From JASLCR01 sp036405235 (lineage in GTDB: Bacteria; Patescibacteriota; Saccharimonadia; Saccharimonadales; Saccharimonadaceae), in the NCBI GenBank assembly GCA_036405235.1, contig DASWYA010000001.1, forward strand, positions 834,249-898,248: a DNA stretch of 64,000 nt. Direction: 5' to 3'. Every line of letters begins with the position of its first letter. Within the stretch, counting starts at the first letter, position 1. This document shows, in pieces, positions 27,849-36,357 of this stretch. The notes beneath the pieces are model-generated. The model saw only the letters and a list, made by a program, of their open reading frames with translations. It did not search any database and was not told where the DNA came from. The translations under genes and the position numbers were made by a program.

Positions 27849-29066
27849 GTGAAGAGATTTAACTACGAGGCAAAAGACACTGCGACTGGCAATATAGTTA
27901 AGGCGAGTGTTCAGGCTGACAGTGAAAACGCTGCTGCTAAGCTGCTTCTTTCGCAAGGTTTTACACCTCATAGCATCAAAGAAGTTGATGAGAGTGGAAG
28001 TATCCTTGCTAAATTTACTGGCCGTATTACTACCAAAGACAAAGTTGTCTTTACTAGGCAACTTTCGACATTGATCGGTGCTGGTTTGCCGTTAGCTCAG
28101 AGCCTACACACCGTCTATGAGCAGACAGAGAACAAGAAACTTCAGAGTGTTATTGATGACATTATCGCATCGGTAGAAGGCGGTAAGTCACTGGCTGATT
28201 CTTTTAGTAATCACTCTGAGGTGTTCAATAATGTTTTTTTGGCACTGGTGAAGGCTGGTGAGGCATCTGGTACGTTAGATGACGCTCTCAAGCGCATCGC
28301 ACTCCAGCAAGAGAAGGATGCTGCCATGATGAGTAAGATCCGGGGTGCTATGGTGTATCCAGCGATCGTTCTTGCTGTAATCGGTTTGGTGGTTGGCTTT
28401 ATGGTCGTAGTGGTTGTTCCTCAGGTAGAGAAGCTCTACAAAGATCTTAATCAGCAGCTACCTTTTATTACGCAGGCGATGGTAGGGATAGCACACTTTC
28501 TGACAGGCATAGGTGGTCTCATTACTGTAGCGGTGCTTGTTCTTGGTGGCGTGTATCTAAAAAGCTATCTTAAGACCGAGCAGGGTATCAAGAACAAAGA
28601 CACGCTCAAGCTTAATGTGCCACTCTTTGGCGGAATGTTTCGCAAACTCTACATGGCGCGCTTTGCTCGCACTGGTCAGACGCTCCTCAACACCGGTGTG
28701 CCTATGCTGGATATGTTAACGATCACAGGACAGGCAGTAAACAACGTAATTATCGAGAAGTCTATCCTCAATGCCGCAGAAAAGGTAAAAGGCGGCAAAG
28801 CATTATCTGATTCTATTAAAACTGAGGACTATATTTTGCCATTCGTCCCTCAGATGATTAATATCGGTGAAAAATCTGGAAAAATTGATGAAATGCTAGG
28901 TAAGGCAGCTCAGGTGTATGAGGATGAGCTTGATGAAGAGATCAAGTCACTCTCTACCGCGATTGAGCCAATCCTCATGGTAGTACTTGCAGTGGTAGCT
29001 GGAAGTTTGGTCGGAGCGATCTTGTTGCCGATCTACGGCCTTGTCAACAATGTCAACGTAGGGTAG
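27849..29066 (+). CDS. pilC: Type IV pilus inner-membrane platform protein PilC
   Basis: PilC is the polytopic platform on which PilB and PilT act. Two homologous T2SF domains are visible (FTRQLSTLIGAGLPLAQSL, residues about 66-84, and the second with FARTGQTLLNTGVPMLDML, about 275-293), each before hydrophobic segments; the last helix ends LPIYGLVNNVNVG. At 405 residues it is complete. The start is GTG at 27849 with GGAGG overlapping it; pilT ends 11 nt upstream. Confidence 0.96.
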   Translation: MKRFNYEAKDTATGNIVKASVQADSENAAAKLLLSQGFTPHSIKEVDESGSILAKFTGRITTKDKVVFTRQLSTLIGAGLPLAQSLHTVYEQTENKKLQSVIDDIIASVEGGKSLADSFSNHSEVFNNVFLALVKAGEASGTLDDALKRIALQQEKDAAMMSKIRGAMVYPAIVLAVIGLVVGFMVVVVVPQVEKLYKDLNQQLPFITQAMVGIAHFLTGIGGLITVAVLVLGGVYLKSYLKTEQGIKNKDTLKLNVPLFGGMFRKLYMARFARTGQTLLNTGVPMLDMLTITGQAVNNVIIEKSILNAAEKVKGGKALSDSIKTEDYILPFVPQMINIGEKSGKIDEMLGKAAQVYEDELDEEIKSLSTAIEPILMVVLAVVAGSLVGAILLPIYGLVNNVNVG

Positions 29067-29173
29067 CTAGGCTAGAAAGAAAGCAGTAGACAAGTAGACG
29101 CGTAGCAGGTATGATAAGCATAAGCGACATAGTGTCGACAGATAAGAAAGTTCATAGAAAGGTGGAACATTAT

Positions 29174-29656
29174 ATGAACGTACAGAGAAAAGAAAAAGGT
29201 TTTACCATCATCGAAGTTGTCTTGGTGCTCGCGATTGCAGCCCTTATCTTCTTGATGATCTTTATTGCGCTCCCGGCTCTCCAGAAGAGTCAGAGGGATA
29301 CAGCCAGGAAGAATGATCTTAGTCGTTTTGCAACAGCTATAAATAACTATCAGTCCAACAACAAAGGTACAATTCCTGCTGCGACAGCTGCTGCCATAAC
29401 TACAGCCAATACAGGATTTGTTGCCAGCTACCTTACTAAGGGTGGCGATCAGTTTGCAGATCCGCATACCGGTAACAACTACACGTATCAGTACGGTGTG
29501 GGTGCTGCGCCAACGACTGAAGGTCAGATACGATACGCAACTTCTGCTCAGTGTGGTACAAATGGTGCGATAACTTCAGTGACCCCTGCGTCACCGCGAC
29601 GCTTCGCTGTGTCTGTGTTTATGGAAGGTGCCGCTGCCTTCTGTCAGCAAGGATAG
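29174..29656 (+). CDS. Type IV major pilin candidate
   Basis: The prepilin signature is exact: leader MNVQRKEKG, cleavage before Phe, then FTIIEVVLVLAIAALIFLMI with Glu5 of the mature protein. The globular part (about 160 residues before processing) has two cysteines near the end (SAQCGTNG, AAFCQQG) that could close the D-region loop. I start at 29174, giving the short leader normal for class IVa pilins and an AAAGGTGG site 9 nt upstream; an ATG 21 codons earlier would make an unusual leader. A strong terminator follows, so it can be expressed above its neighbours. Confidence 0.92.
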   Translation: MNVQRKEKGFTIIEVVLVLAIAALIFLMIFIALPALQKSQRDTARKNDLSRFATAINNYQSNNKGTIPAATAAAITTANTGFVASYLTKGGDQFADPHTGNNYTYQYGVGAAPTTEGQIRYATSAQCGTNGAITSVTPASPRRFAVSVFMEGAAAFCQQG

Positions 29657-29664
29657 TTAAAGCT

Positions 29665-29704
29665 ACTATGAAAAGAGGCGGCACTGACCGCCTCTTTTCA
29701 TAGT
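29665..29704 (+). terminator. Perfect 17-bp hairpin after the pilin gene
   Basis: ACTATGAAAAGAGGCGG (29665-29681) pairs fully with 29688-29704 around a 6-nt loop. Its A- and T-rich ends let it act on both strands, and its right arm runs into the -10 box (TAAAAT, 29704-29709) of the prepilin peptidase gene. Confidence 0.85.
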
Positions 29705-29715
29705 AAAATAGAGTA

Positions 29716-30615
29716 ATGGAAATCGCGGGGTATATAGTAAGTGGATTTTTTGGCCTAGTTATGGGGTCTTTCGCTGGTGCTTCGGTGTGGCGACTGAGAG
29801 CACGTCAGCTTTTGGAGGACAAGGCAGAAGGTGAGAGCTACGACAAAAAAGAGCTAAAACGTCTACAGCCGCTTACTGGGAAGTCATTTTCTAGCGACCG
29901 GTCTCAGTGTCTACATTGCCATCATGAGCTTGCGTGGTATGATCTTTTGCCACTCGTGAGTTGGCTTAGTACTGGTGGTACATGTCGCTACTGTAAAAAG
30001 CCGATTGGTTGGTTTGAGCCGCTAATGGAGCTTTCTACAGCTGTTTTATTCATCCTCTTTTATCATTTCTGGCTCACGACAATGGGACTGGATGACTGGT
30101 ACGTCCTATTACTCTGGGTACCGGTACTTGTCATGATGATGATATTGCTGGCCTATGACTGGAAGTGGTTCCTGCTGCCCGACAAGGTAATGTTTCCACT
30201 TATTGCTGTTTCTGGTGTAATCGCCACGCTAGGCATCGCTAGCTCATCAGATCTAGTAGGAGCCACAGTGTCAGCAATTGGTGCAGTTGGTATCTTGGGT
30301 GGTCTTTATCTGGTGCTTTGGCTACTGTCTCGTGGTACATGGGTTGGGTTTGGTGACGTAAAGCTTGGCTTAGCGCTTGGTTTGCTGCTTGGGGATTGGA
30401 TGTTGGCGTTTCTAGCACTATTCCTCGCAAATTGTATTGGACTACTTGTAGCACTTCCGGGCTTGCTTACTAAGAAAATGTCTCGAAAAACACATATCCC
30501 ATTTGGACCTATGCTGATCGTTGGGTCTCTCATTGCCTTGCTCTATGGGTATTCACTGATTCAGATATACTTCGACGTTTCGAATAGCTTCGTAAACTAC
30601 ACGCTTATGCTATAA
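29716..30615 (+). CDS. pilD: Prepilin peptidase PilD
   Basis: PilD is a membrane aspartic protease that trims prepilin leaders and methylates the new N-terminus. The N-terminal domain has the CLHCHHELAWYDLLPLVSW...CRYCKKP cysteine pairs (CxxC twice) that bind zinc and support methylation. Catalytic aspartates lie in YDWKWFLLPD and GFGDVKLG, and about eight hydrophobic helices run through the protein. At 299 residues it is typical. The -10 box TAAAAT is 6 nt before the ATG, so the mRNA is probably leaderless. Confidence 0.96.
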   Translation: MEIAGYIVSGFFGLVMGSFAGASVWRLRARQLLEDKAEGESYDKKELKRLQPLTGKSFSSDRSQCLHCHHELAWYDLLPLVSWLSTGGTCRYCKKPIGWFEPLMELSTAVLFILFYHFWLTTMGLDDWYVLLLWVPVLVMMMILLAYDWKWFLLPDKVMFPLIAVSGVIATLGIASSSDLVGATVSAIGAVGILGGLYLVLWLLSRGTWVGFGDVKLGLALGLLLGDWMLAFLALFLANCIGLLVALPGLLTKKMSRKTHIPFGPMLIVGSLIALLYGYSLIQIYFDVSNSFVNYTLML

Positions 30616-30625
30616 TTACCTCAAG

Positions 30626-31339
30626 ATGATTGATAAGAAGCAACGAGGGTTTACTATCATTGAGGTAATGCTTTTTGTTGCTATTTCTGGACTGTTAGTC
30701 GTGCTCCTCTTGGCGGGCTGGACTACTAATCTTAATACTCAACGCTACAAAGACAGCGTAAAGTCTTTACAGTCATTTATGCAGCAGCAATACAATCTCG
30801 TCTACAATGTAGAGAATACTAGAGGCAATGACCTAAAGTGTGATCCGAGTTCAGTGAGTGTCGATTCAGTGTCTCCGGGAGCGGGAGATTCAAGAGGTTC
30901 TACTAAGTGTGTATTGCTTGGTAGATATATTACGATCACGACGACAAGCGACGGCTCCACAGCTAAGGTCTCGGCAATAATAGGTAAAGATACCCAGGTT
31001 GGAAGCACGGACGCTGAGGCGATACGTAACGCACAACCTGCTCGAGTGACCCAAGATATTGGTCTATCCGAAAGTGAGCTTGATGTGCCATGGAGTGCGA
31101 CTGTCTCGGATGATCTCACGATTGCGATTATCCGCTCACCACTTACTGGTACAGCACGTACGTATATAGCTTCAGGTTCGCCGTCGCTCACCTCAATGGT
31201 TGCTGGACCTACAGGAAATGACACAGATAGAAGACTATGTATTGATGCCGGAGCGCCTTTTTCTGGCGAGGCTATGTCTGTTGTACTAAAAGCAAATGCA
31301 TCTTCCCAGAGTTCTGTGGAAACGGCGGTAGGGTGTTAG
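30626..31339 (+). CDS. Prepilin-like minor pilin (pseudopilin)
   Basis: MIDKKQRG then FTIIEVMLFVAISGLLVVLLLAGW is a class III prepilin signal with Glu5. The 237-residue protein has a Ser/Thr-rich globular part with cysteines (LKCDPSS, TKCVLLG, RRLCIDAG, TAVGC). Minor pilins prime pilus assembly; this is the first of three in a row plus a PilX-like protein. An extended -10 (TATGCTATAAT, box 30611-30616) lies 9 nt before the ATG and overlaps the pilD stop, so the minor-pilin set has its own promoter. Confidence 0.88.
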   Translation: MIDKKQRGFTIIEVMLFVAISGLLVVLLLAGWTTNLNTQRYKDSVKSLQSFMQQQYNLVYNVENTRGNDLKCDPSSVSVDSVSPGAGDSRGSTKCVLLGRYITITTTSDGSTAKVSAIIGKDTQVGSTDAEAIRNAQPARVTQDIGLSESELDVPWSATVSDDLTIAIIRSPLTGTARTYIASGSPSLTSMVAGPTGNDTDRRLCIDAGAPFSGEAMSVVLKANASSQSSVETAVGC

Positions 31340-31917
31340 GGCGGTTCTCTCAGCGCGGCGATACAATTATCGAGGTGTTGCTTGCCGTTGGAATCTTTAG
31401 TCTCGTGGCGATTGGCGGCATGGCTATCATGAATCAAGGCACTAATACCGCTCAGCGAGCCGTAGAGATCACTCTTGTGCGTCAGCAGATTGATGCTCAG
31501 GCTGAAGCCTTGCGGGCAATTCATCAGGCGGCATCAAGGGGTAAAGCCACTCAGTGGGATGCTATTACGGCCAACTCTACAAACCTATATGCGAGTCAAG
31601 AGTGTCCAGACAGTCCACCGCTAAACACCTTTGCGCTTGACCCATATACAGCGACGAAACTCAGTAACTCATCGTGGTATACGAGTTCTGCGCCTGTTTC
31701 TGCGCCTCCGTATGCGCAATTTATAGAAGATGAAACTGATCCGACTAAGTCTCAAGCTGCTGGTATTTGGATAGAAATGACAAAAAAAGATGGTAGCCCT
31801 ACGACACCAGCTCTCTATTCGTTTAAAATAAATGCCTGTTGGCCTGGCGCAGGTACAAATGCGCCGATGAGATTAAGTACCATAGTGAACTTATATGACA
31901 TAGGGTTTGAAGGATGA
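31333..31917 (+). CDS. PilV-like pseudopilin with Gly-Asp cleavage site
   Basis: This 194-residue protein has a prepilin-type N-terminus, RFSQRG then DTIIEVLLAVGIFSLVAIGGMAI. Asp replaces the usual Phe after the cleaved Gly while Glu5 is kept. It starts at GTG 31333, overlapping the previous gene, and the next gene overlaps its stop, so translation is coupled. The globular part has two cysteines (QECPDS, NACWPG). It is probably a minor pilin. Confidence 0.82.
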   Translation: MLGRFSQRGDTIIEVLLAVGIFSLVAIGGMAIMNQGTNTAQRAVEITLVRQQIDAQAEALRAIHQAASRGKATQWDAITANSTNLYASQECPDSPPLNTFALDPYTATKLSNSSWYTSSAPVSAPPYAQFIEDETDPTKSQAAGIWIEMTKKDGSPTTPALYSFKINACWPGAGTNAPMRLSTIVNLYDIGFEG

Positions 31918-32633
31918 AAATCGCGATGAAACGAAATGCGTCTAAAAAAGGTTTTACACTGATTGAGCTGTTGCTCGCGATGACGTTTATATCAATCTTA
32001 CTAGTCATGATTGCTACGCTTACTCTACAAGTGAGCAAGATCTATAACAAAGGCTTGACGCTTCGTGCAGTCGACCAAGCTGGCCAGCTTATTTCAAGTG
32101 AGATTCAGCGCAAGCTCAACCAAGCCGATCCTACAACTGTGCATTTCATTAAGATCCAAGATGGAGGGAAGCCAAGCGGAGGCAGGCTTTGTATAGGTAG
32201 AGATGTGTATGCTTGGAATTTTACCGATTACATCGAGGGTGTTGGAGCAACGGCGCAAGTTAATAGATACCAGGATTCATCAACGAACGTTAGATTCGTA
32301 AAGGTTAATGGTGACGAAAAGTATTGCGTAGATCAAGATCCAAGCACTCCTGACATAGCCAATGTCACAGGGCTTCCTTATGCGTCTCAAGCAAGAGACT
32401 TACTAGCGGGAGGGGATGCTGATTTGGTGCTGAGGTCATTTAAGATAGAACCAGCTGATGTTCTCGGGGATGGTTCTCAGAAGATCTATCATGTTACGTT
32501 CATCATTGGTACAAGAACAGCAGATCTCATAGATTCAAATGACACGTGTGTTCCTCCAGCTGGTGGCGGAGATGAATATTGTGCAGTGAACAAATTCGAT
32601 TTTACGGCGAGAGCAGGAGGAAATGATGATTAA
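31914..32633 (+). CDS. PilW-like pseudopilin
   Basis: MKIAMKRNASKKG then FTLIELLLAMTFISILLVMIATLTLQ is a canonical prepilin signal with Glu5. At 239 residues with a long helix (SKIYNKGLTLRAVDQAGQLISSEIQRKLNQ, given as its ends) it fits the PilW/GspJ type of minor pilin. It overlaps the previous gene by 4 nt and the next by 11 nt. Confidence 0.85.
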   Translation: MKIAMKRNASKKGFTLIELLLAMTFISILLVMIATLTLQVSKIYNKGLTLRAVDQAGQLISSEIQRKLNQADPTTVHFIKIQDGGKPSGGRLCIGRDVYAWNFTDYIEGVGATAQVNRYQDSSTNVRFVKVNGDEKYCVDQDPSTPDIANVTGLPYASQARDLLAGGDADLVLRSFKIEPADVLGDGSQKIYHVTFIIGTRTADLIDSNDTCVPPAGGGDEYCAVNKFDFTARAGGNDD

Positions 32634-33828
32634 ACACCGATTTTCAACAAAAAGTGAGACGGGTGGTGTGTCGATCTTTATAGTTATATTTACAGCTCTG
32701 CTGATGACGATTGTGACGACAAGTTTTATACAGATCATGGTGCGCAACCAACAGCAGGCGACCAACAGTGATCTGTCGCAGAGTGCCTACGATGCGGCGC
32801 TGGCGGGTGTGGAAGATGCTAAGCGGCTTCTACTACATCTCGATGCATGCAGTCGCTCAGGGGCGAGCTGCAACCCTAATGTTGCAGCTATAAAGACCGC
32901 GCTAAGTAGTGATGATTGCGATACCCTAGAGAAGGGCGGCCTTGATGTAAGTTTTAGTACCAACAACGGAGAAGTTCCGGTAGGAGGTCCAGATGACAAT
33001 CAGGCCTATACCTGTGTGACAATTAAGACTAACACGCCATCTGTGGATGATAAGTTGACACCAAGAGACAATTCTAAGACGATACCTCTGAGAGGTGTTA
33101 CGCCGTTTGATAGTATTCAACTATCTTGGTATACGGGTAAAGATGTCAAAGACGGCAACAATAGCACTGATGGTACGGCGACTGATCCTACTGTGTCATG
33201 GCCTTCGCTTCCGGCAGATCCCGCATGGGAGTCTAATGACGGGAAGAACAACACTCCGCCTATAATGCGAGCTCAACTTATTCAGTATAAGAAGGGCGAG
33301 AACATTGATTTAGGTACGTTTAGTAGCAAAGGTACGACTAATGCACGAACGGCATTTTTATACCCTTCATTTTTAGCGGGTGATAGTACGACTGTTCAGC
33401 CATACTTTAATCAAGACTCGCGTCTCAACGTCAACGGTGCTGGTAACGTGCCAAGAACTGCTCATTGTGACAACGGTATGGGCGATACTTATAAGTGTTC
33501 CGTGATTCTCGCGCTTCCAGATCCTGTAGGTGGCGACGAAGACAGCCGTACAGCTTACCTCCAGCTTGGGGCGCTCTATCTCAATATTCCAACTTCATTT
33601 GAAGTGAAGCTATTTAATGGATCTACTCCTGTTGATTTCGATAACGTTCAACCAATCGTGGACTCGACTGGTCGCGCATCTGATCTCTTCCGTCGGGTAA
33701 GGGCAAACGTTTCAATTAATAGTGTACCTCTTCCAGTTCCTGATGCAGCGTTGAACGTAAATGGTGATCTTTGTAAAAACTTTGTAGTCACAAACAAACC
33801 GGAAGATTACGTTCCTGGCTGTACTTGA
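32623..33828 (+). CDS. PilX-like pilus-associated protein
   Basis: This 401-residue protein has an N-terminal helix, ETGGVSIFIVIFTALLMTIVTTSFIQIM, followed by SAYDAALAGVEDAKRLL. That is the layout of PilX/GspK-like proteins, in which the helix follows a Gly-Gly or Gly-Val site rather than GFT(L/I)E. The Glu5 of pilins is missing, so processing by PilD is uncertain. It ends the minor-pilin operon, and the facing xer gene ends 2 bp beyond its stop. Confidence 0.78.
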   Translation: MMIKHRFSTKSETGGVSIFIVIFTALLMTIVTTSFIQIMVRNQQQATNSDLSQSAYDAALAGVEDAKRLLLHLDACSRSGASCNPNVAAIKTALSSDDCDTLEKGGLDVSFSTNNGEVPVGGPDDNQAYTCVTIKTNTPSVDDKLTPRDNSKTIPLRGVTPFDSIQLSWYTGKDVKDGNNSTDGTATDPTVSWPSLPADPAWESNDGKNNTPPIMRAQLIQYKKGENIDLGTFSSKGTTNARTAFLYPSFLAGDSTTVQPYFNQDSRLNVNGAGNVPRTAHCDNGMGDTYKCSVILALPDPVGGDEDSRTAYLQLGALYLNIPTSFEVKLFNGSTPVDFDNVQPIVDSTGRASDLFRRVRANVSINSVPLPVPDAALNVNGDLCKNFVVTNKPEDYVPGCT

Positions 33829-33830
33829 TC

Positions 33831-34748
33831 CTAAGTATTGCTGTGATACTTCTCGTGAATTTCTCGTAAGTGCTCGTCGGTGACGTGTGTATAGACTTGA
33901 GTAGTGGAGATATTGCTATGACCGAGCATACTCTGCACGCTCCTCAGGTCGGCGCCATTCATCAGCAAGTCTGTCGCAAATGAATGGCGCATTGTGTGTG
34001 GCGAAACATGCTTGGTGATACCGGCAAGCCGAGCGTACTTGCTGATCATGCGCTGGATGCTGCGTGCACCGAGTCGACGATAGTCACCGGTCTGACTTGA
34101 GATGTTGTTGCGGCTGTAGCTCAGAAAAAGTGGCGGTAGATTATCCATGCGCTTAGCTAGATATTCTTCGACCCATTTTGCGGCAGAGTCGCTTACGAAG
34201 ACAGGGCGATCTTTCTGGCCTTTTCCTCGTACCATAAATTCTCTTCGCTTCGTGTTCACGTGGTCACGATTGAGAGCGACTAGTTCAGATACACGCAGGC
34301 CACTACTAAAAAGTAGTTCAATGATTGCACGATCGCGCAGACCTTCCTCGAGAGTTTCATCAATTTGTTCAACAAGTCGTACTACCTCATCAAAATGCAG
34401 GAAGGTAACTTGTTTGCGCACGGTTTTTGGAAGCTTAATTTTATCTGCTGGTAGTGACGGAATATTACGCTCAGAAAGGTATTTTAGAAAGCCACGTAGA
34501 GCGATCAGGTGATAACTCTGAGTGATAAGTGACAATTCTTCACCGTTGTCATTTTTATGGCGGTTAAGCCAGAGGCGATATTTACGGATAACTTCTGTAG
34601 ATATTTTAGCAACATCTATATCTTCACTGAATTCGACGAATCGCTCAAGATACAGGCGATAGTTTTCCGCTGTACGAGCCGAGCGGCCACCTTCAACCTC
34701 AAGTGATTCAATGTAATCCATTAGCAGCTCAGAAGTAAAGTAAGCCAT
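33831..34748 (-). CDS. xer: Tyrosine recombinase, XerC/XerD type
   Basis: Xer proteins resolve chromosome dimers at dif near the terminus. The N-terminal SAM-like domain (residues about 1-90) and catalytic domain are complete: Arg in SSGLRVSELVAL, Lys in RGKGQKDRPV, HTMRHSFATDLL with His-x-x-Arg, LGHSNISTTQVYTHV with the Tyr nucleophile. At 305 residues it matches XerC/D rather than phage integrases. The start codon lies 6 nt from a weak TATGCT box on the minus strand. It is divergent from uppP with 45 bp between. No second xer gene is in the window. Confidence 0.93.
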   Translation of the reverse strand: MAYFTSELLMDYIESLEVEGGRSARTAENYRLYLERFVEFSEDIDVAKISTEVIRKYRLWLNRHKNDNGEELSLITQSYHLIALRGFLKYLSERNIPSLPADKIKLPKTVRKQVTFLHFDEVVRLVEQIDETLEEGLRDRAIIELLFSSGLRVSELVALNRDHVNTKRREFMVRGKGQKDRPVFVSDSAAKWVEEYLAKRMDNLPPLFLSYSRNNISSQTGDYRRLGARSIQRMISKYARLAGITKHVSPHTMRHSFATDLLMNGADLRSVQSMLGHSNISTTQVYTHVTDEHLREIHEKYHSNT

Positions 34749-34793
34749 ACTTCAAGCATAACCTAAAATGGACATATGAGGTACAATTGAGAG
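34749..34793. promoter_or_regulatory. 45-bp divergent promoter region, xer / uppP
   Basis: TACAAT (34782-34787) is 6 nt before the uppP ATG; on the other strand TATGCT is 6 nt before the xer ATG. Both transcripts look leaderless and the two promoters share the same few helical turns. Confidence 0.5.
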
Positions 34794-35585
34794 ATGAATA
34801 TACTAGAGGCAATTGTACTTGGCCTTCTGCAAGGTCTGACGGAGTTTATACCAGTAAGTAGCTCGGGCCATTTGGTGATAGGGCAGCATTTATTTGGCCT
34901 AGGCAGCGACCATACATTTCTAGAATGGATCAATCTCGGAACGTTCTTAGCACTTTTGGTTTATTTTCGCGCACGTATCATCGATATTTTACGGCAGATT
35001 TTTGTCGAGCGTAAGTTTCGACTTGCACGCAATATTTTGCTAACTTCTATTCCTGCGGGTGTTGTAGGCTATCTCCTAGCGAGCTGGATTGATGAATCGC
35101 CATTTTTCGGTAGCCTCGTAGTGGTAATGGTGACACTCGCGGTCGTAGGTGGTCTAATGATTATCCTCGAAAGGCTTCCGAAGCTGTCGAAGACAAAAGA
35201 CGGTGAACACCTTACTATGGGGCGTGCCCTGACCATTGGTATTGCGCAGATGGCTGCCTTGATCCCTGGGGTATCACGCTCTGGCTCAACTATTATTACT
35301 GGTCGTCTCATGGGGCTGAATCCTGCTACGGCGGCAGAATACAGCTTTCTGGCGAGTTTGCCAATTATGGCAGGAGTGACGCTCAAGGTGTTTATAAAGG
35401 ATTTTGCTTATCTTGAGCAAAATATGGCGATGCTTTTGGTTGCTAATTTTGTGGCATTTGTCTCAGGTCTGATCGCGGTTGGATTTTTGATGCGGTTTTT
35501 AGCAAAACATAGCCTAGTGGTGTTTGGCTGGTATAGAATAGCTCTTGCCGCTGTCATCGGTATCGTACTTTTGATACAATTATAG
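34794..35585 (+). CDS. uppP: Undecaprenyl-diphosphatase UppP (BacA)
   Basis: UppP dephosphorylates undecaprenyl diphosphate to recycle the lipid carrier of cell-wall synthesis; it is an integral membrane enzyme. The signature LLQGLTEFIPVSSSGHL (residues about 13-29) and the second motif PGVSRSGSTIITG (about 160) hold the catalytic Glu, Ser and Arg. Seven to eight hydrophobic helices are visible and 263 residues is normal. The gene starts from an apparently leaderless promoter and precedes ndk by 18 nt. Confidence 0.96.
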   Translation: MNILEAIVLGLLQGLTEFIPVSSSGHLVIGQHLFGLGSDHTFLEWINLGTFLALLVYFRARIIDILRQIFVERKFRLARNILLTSIPAGVVGYLLASWIDESPFFGSLVVVMVTLAVVGGLMIILERLPKLSKTKDGEHLTMGRALTIGIAQMAALIPGVSRSGSTIITGRLMGLNPATAAEYSFLASLPIMAGVTLKVFIKDFAYLEQNMAMLLVANFVAFVSGLIAVGFLMRFLAKHSLVVFGWYRIALAAVIGIVLLIQL

Positions 35586-35603
35586 AAAGAATTAAGGAGA
35601 AAT

Positions 35604-36113
35604 ATGAGTAAGCAAACGCTAGAGCAAACTTTAATATTGTTTAAACCAGATGCGCTGCAGCGCGGTCTTGTCGGTGAAATTCTGACGCGCTTTGAGCGAG
35701 TAGGCCTCCGGATAGTAGGTACAAAGATGCTTGCACCTGAACGTGGTCACTATGAAAAACACTACGAAGATATCGGCAAGCTGAAGACTCGTGCCGGTGA
35801 GCATATCTTCGACATCACACTTGATATGATGAACGGTGGCCCTGTAATCGCGATGGTATTTGAAGGCGTAGAGGCGGTAAGTCTTGTCAGGAAGCTTGTT
35901 GGCAGTACAGAGCCAAAGTCATCAGCGCCAGGCACAATTCGTGGTGACTTTAGCCACATGAGCTACGGCTATGCTGATACGGAAGGCAAGGGTATCCCAA
36001 ATCTTATCCACGCATCAGGTGATCCGAAAGAGGCTGAGCAGGAGATTGGTCACTGGTTTGCAGATAGTGAGCTATATGACTACGAAGCTCTACACGAAAA
36101 ATTCACACGGTAG
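35604..36113 (+). CDS. ndk: Nucleoside diphosphate kinase, long form
   Basis: Ndk balances nucleoside triphosphates by phosphate transfer through a histidine. The start TLILFKPDALQRGLVGEIL and active-site NLIHASG (His at about residue 136) are clear. At 169 residues it is longer than the usual 140: extra segments lie around residues 60-75 and 118-130 (the latter MSYGYADTEGKGIP), just before the active site. The core residues PGTIRGDF are intact. AAGGAGA precedes the ATG, and an intrinsic terminator follows. Confidence 0.95.
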   Translation: MSKQTLEQTLILFKPDALQRGLVGEILTRFERVGLRIVGTKMLAPERGHYEKHYEDIGKLKTRAGEHIFDITLDMMNGGPVIAMVFEGVEAVSLVRKLVGSTEPKSSAPGTIRGDFSHMSYGYADTEGKGIPNLIHASGDPKEAEQEIGHWFADSELYDYEALHEKFTR

Positions 36114-36130
36114 TATCTTCTAAAATTAAA

Positions 36131-36158
36131 AATGCCGATCGCTTAGATCGGTATTTTT
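36131..36158 (+). terminator. Terminator after ndk
   Basis: AATGCCGATC pairs with GATCGGTATT around GCTTA (36131-36155), followed by TTT. It ends 3 nt before the opposing tRNA gene. Confidence 0.8.
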
Positions 36159-36160
36159 AT

Positions 36161-36237
36161 TGGTACCCCGGGCAGGAGTCGAACCTGCAACCTTATCCTT
36201 AGGACGGATCTGCTCTATCCAATTGAGCTACCGAGGC
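36161..36237 (-). tRNA. tRNA-Arg (CCT)
   Basis: The 77-nt cloverleaf is complete with encoded CCA. The acceptor stem GCCTCGG/CCGGGGT has two G-U pairs. The anticodon loop GTCCTAA gives CCT (Arg AGG). The T-arm is GCAGG-TTCGACT-CCTGC. Base 32 is G, which is unusual. The gene faces ndk. Confidence 0.95.
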
Positions 36238-36342
36238 AGGTAGACACTTCACTTATGATAAATGAATTTTATCATCGCGCCATACGACGGAATAAATCTG
36301 TCGGGATGGGCTGCTCTTTTCCCTGGAGCAACTCTCATATTG

Positions 36343-36357
36343 TATACTAGTAGCACA
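36343..36357 (+). promoter_or_regulatory. Promoter deciding the start of the PH-domain gene
   Basis: TATACT (36343-36348) lies 9 nt before ATG 36358. An upstream in-frame ATG at 36262 would place this promoter inside the gene, so the shorter protein is preferred. Confidence 0.5.

Noticed and set aside
33831..34748. Phage or transposon integrase marking a mobile island
   Set aside because: Length and motifs fit chromosomal XerC/XerD. No tRNA-flanking attachment repeats, phage genes or transposase are near.
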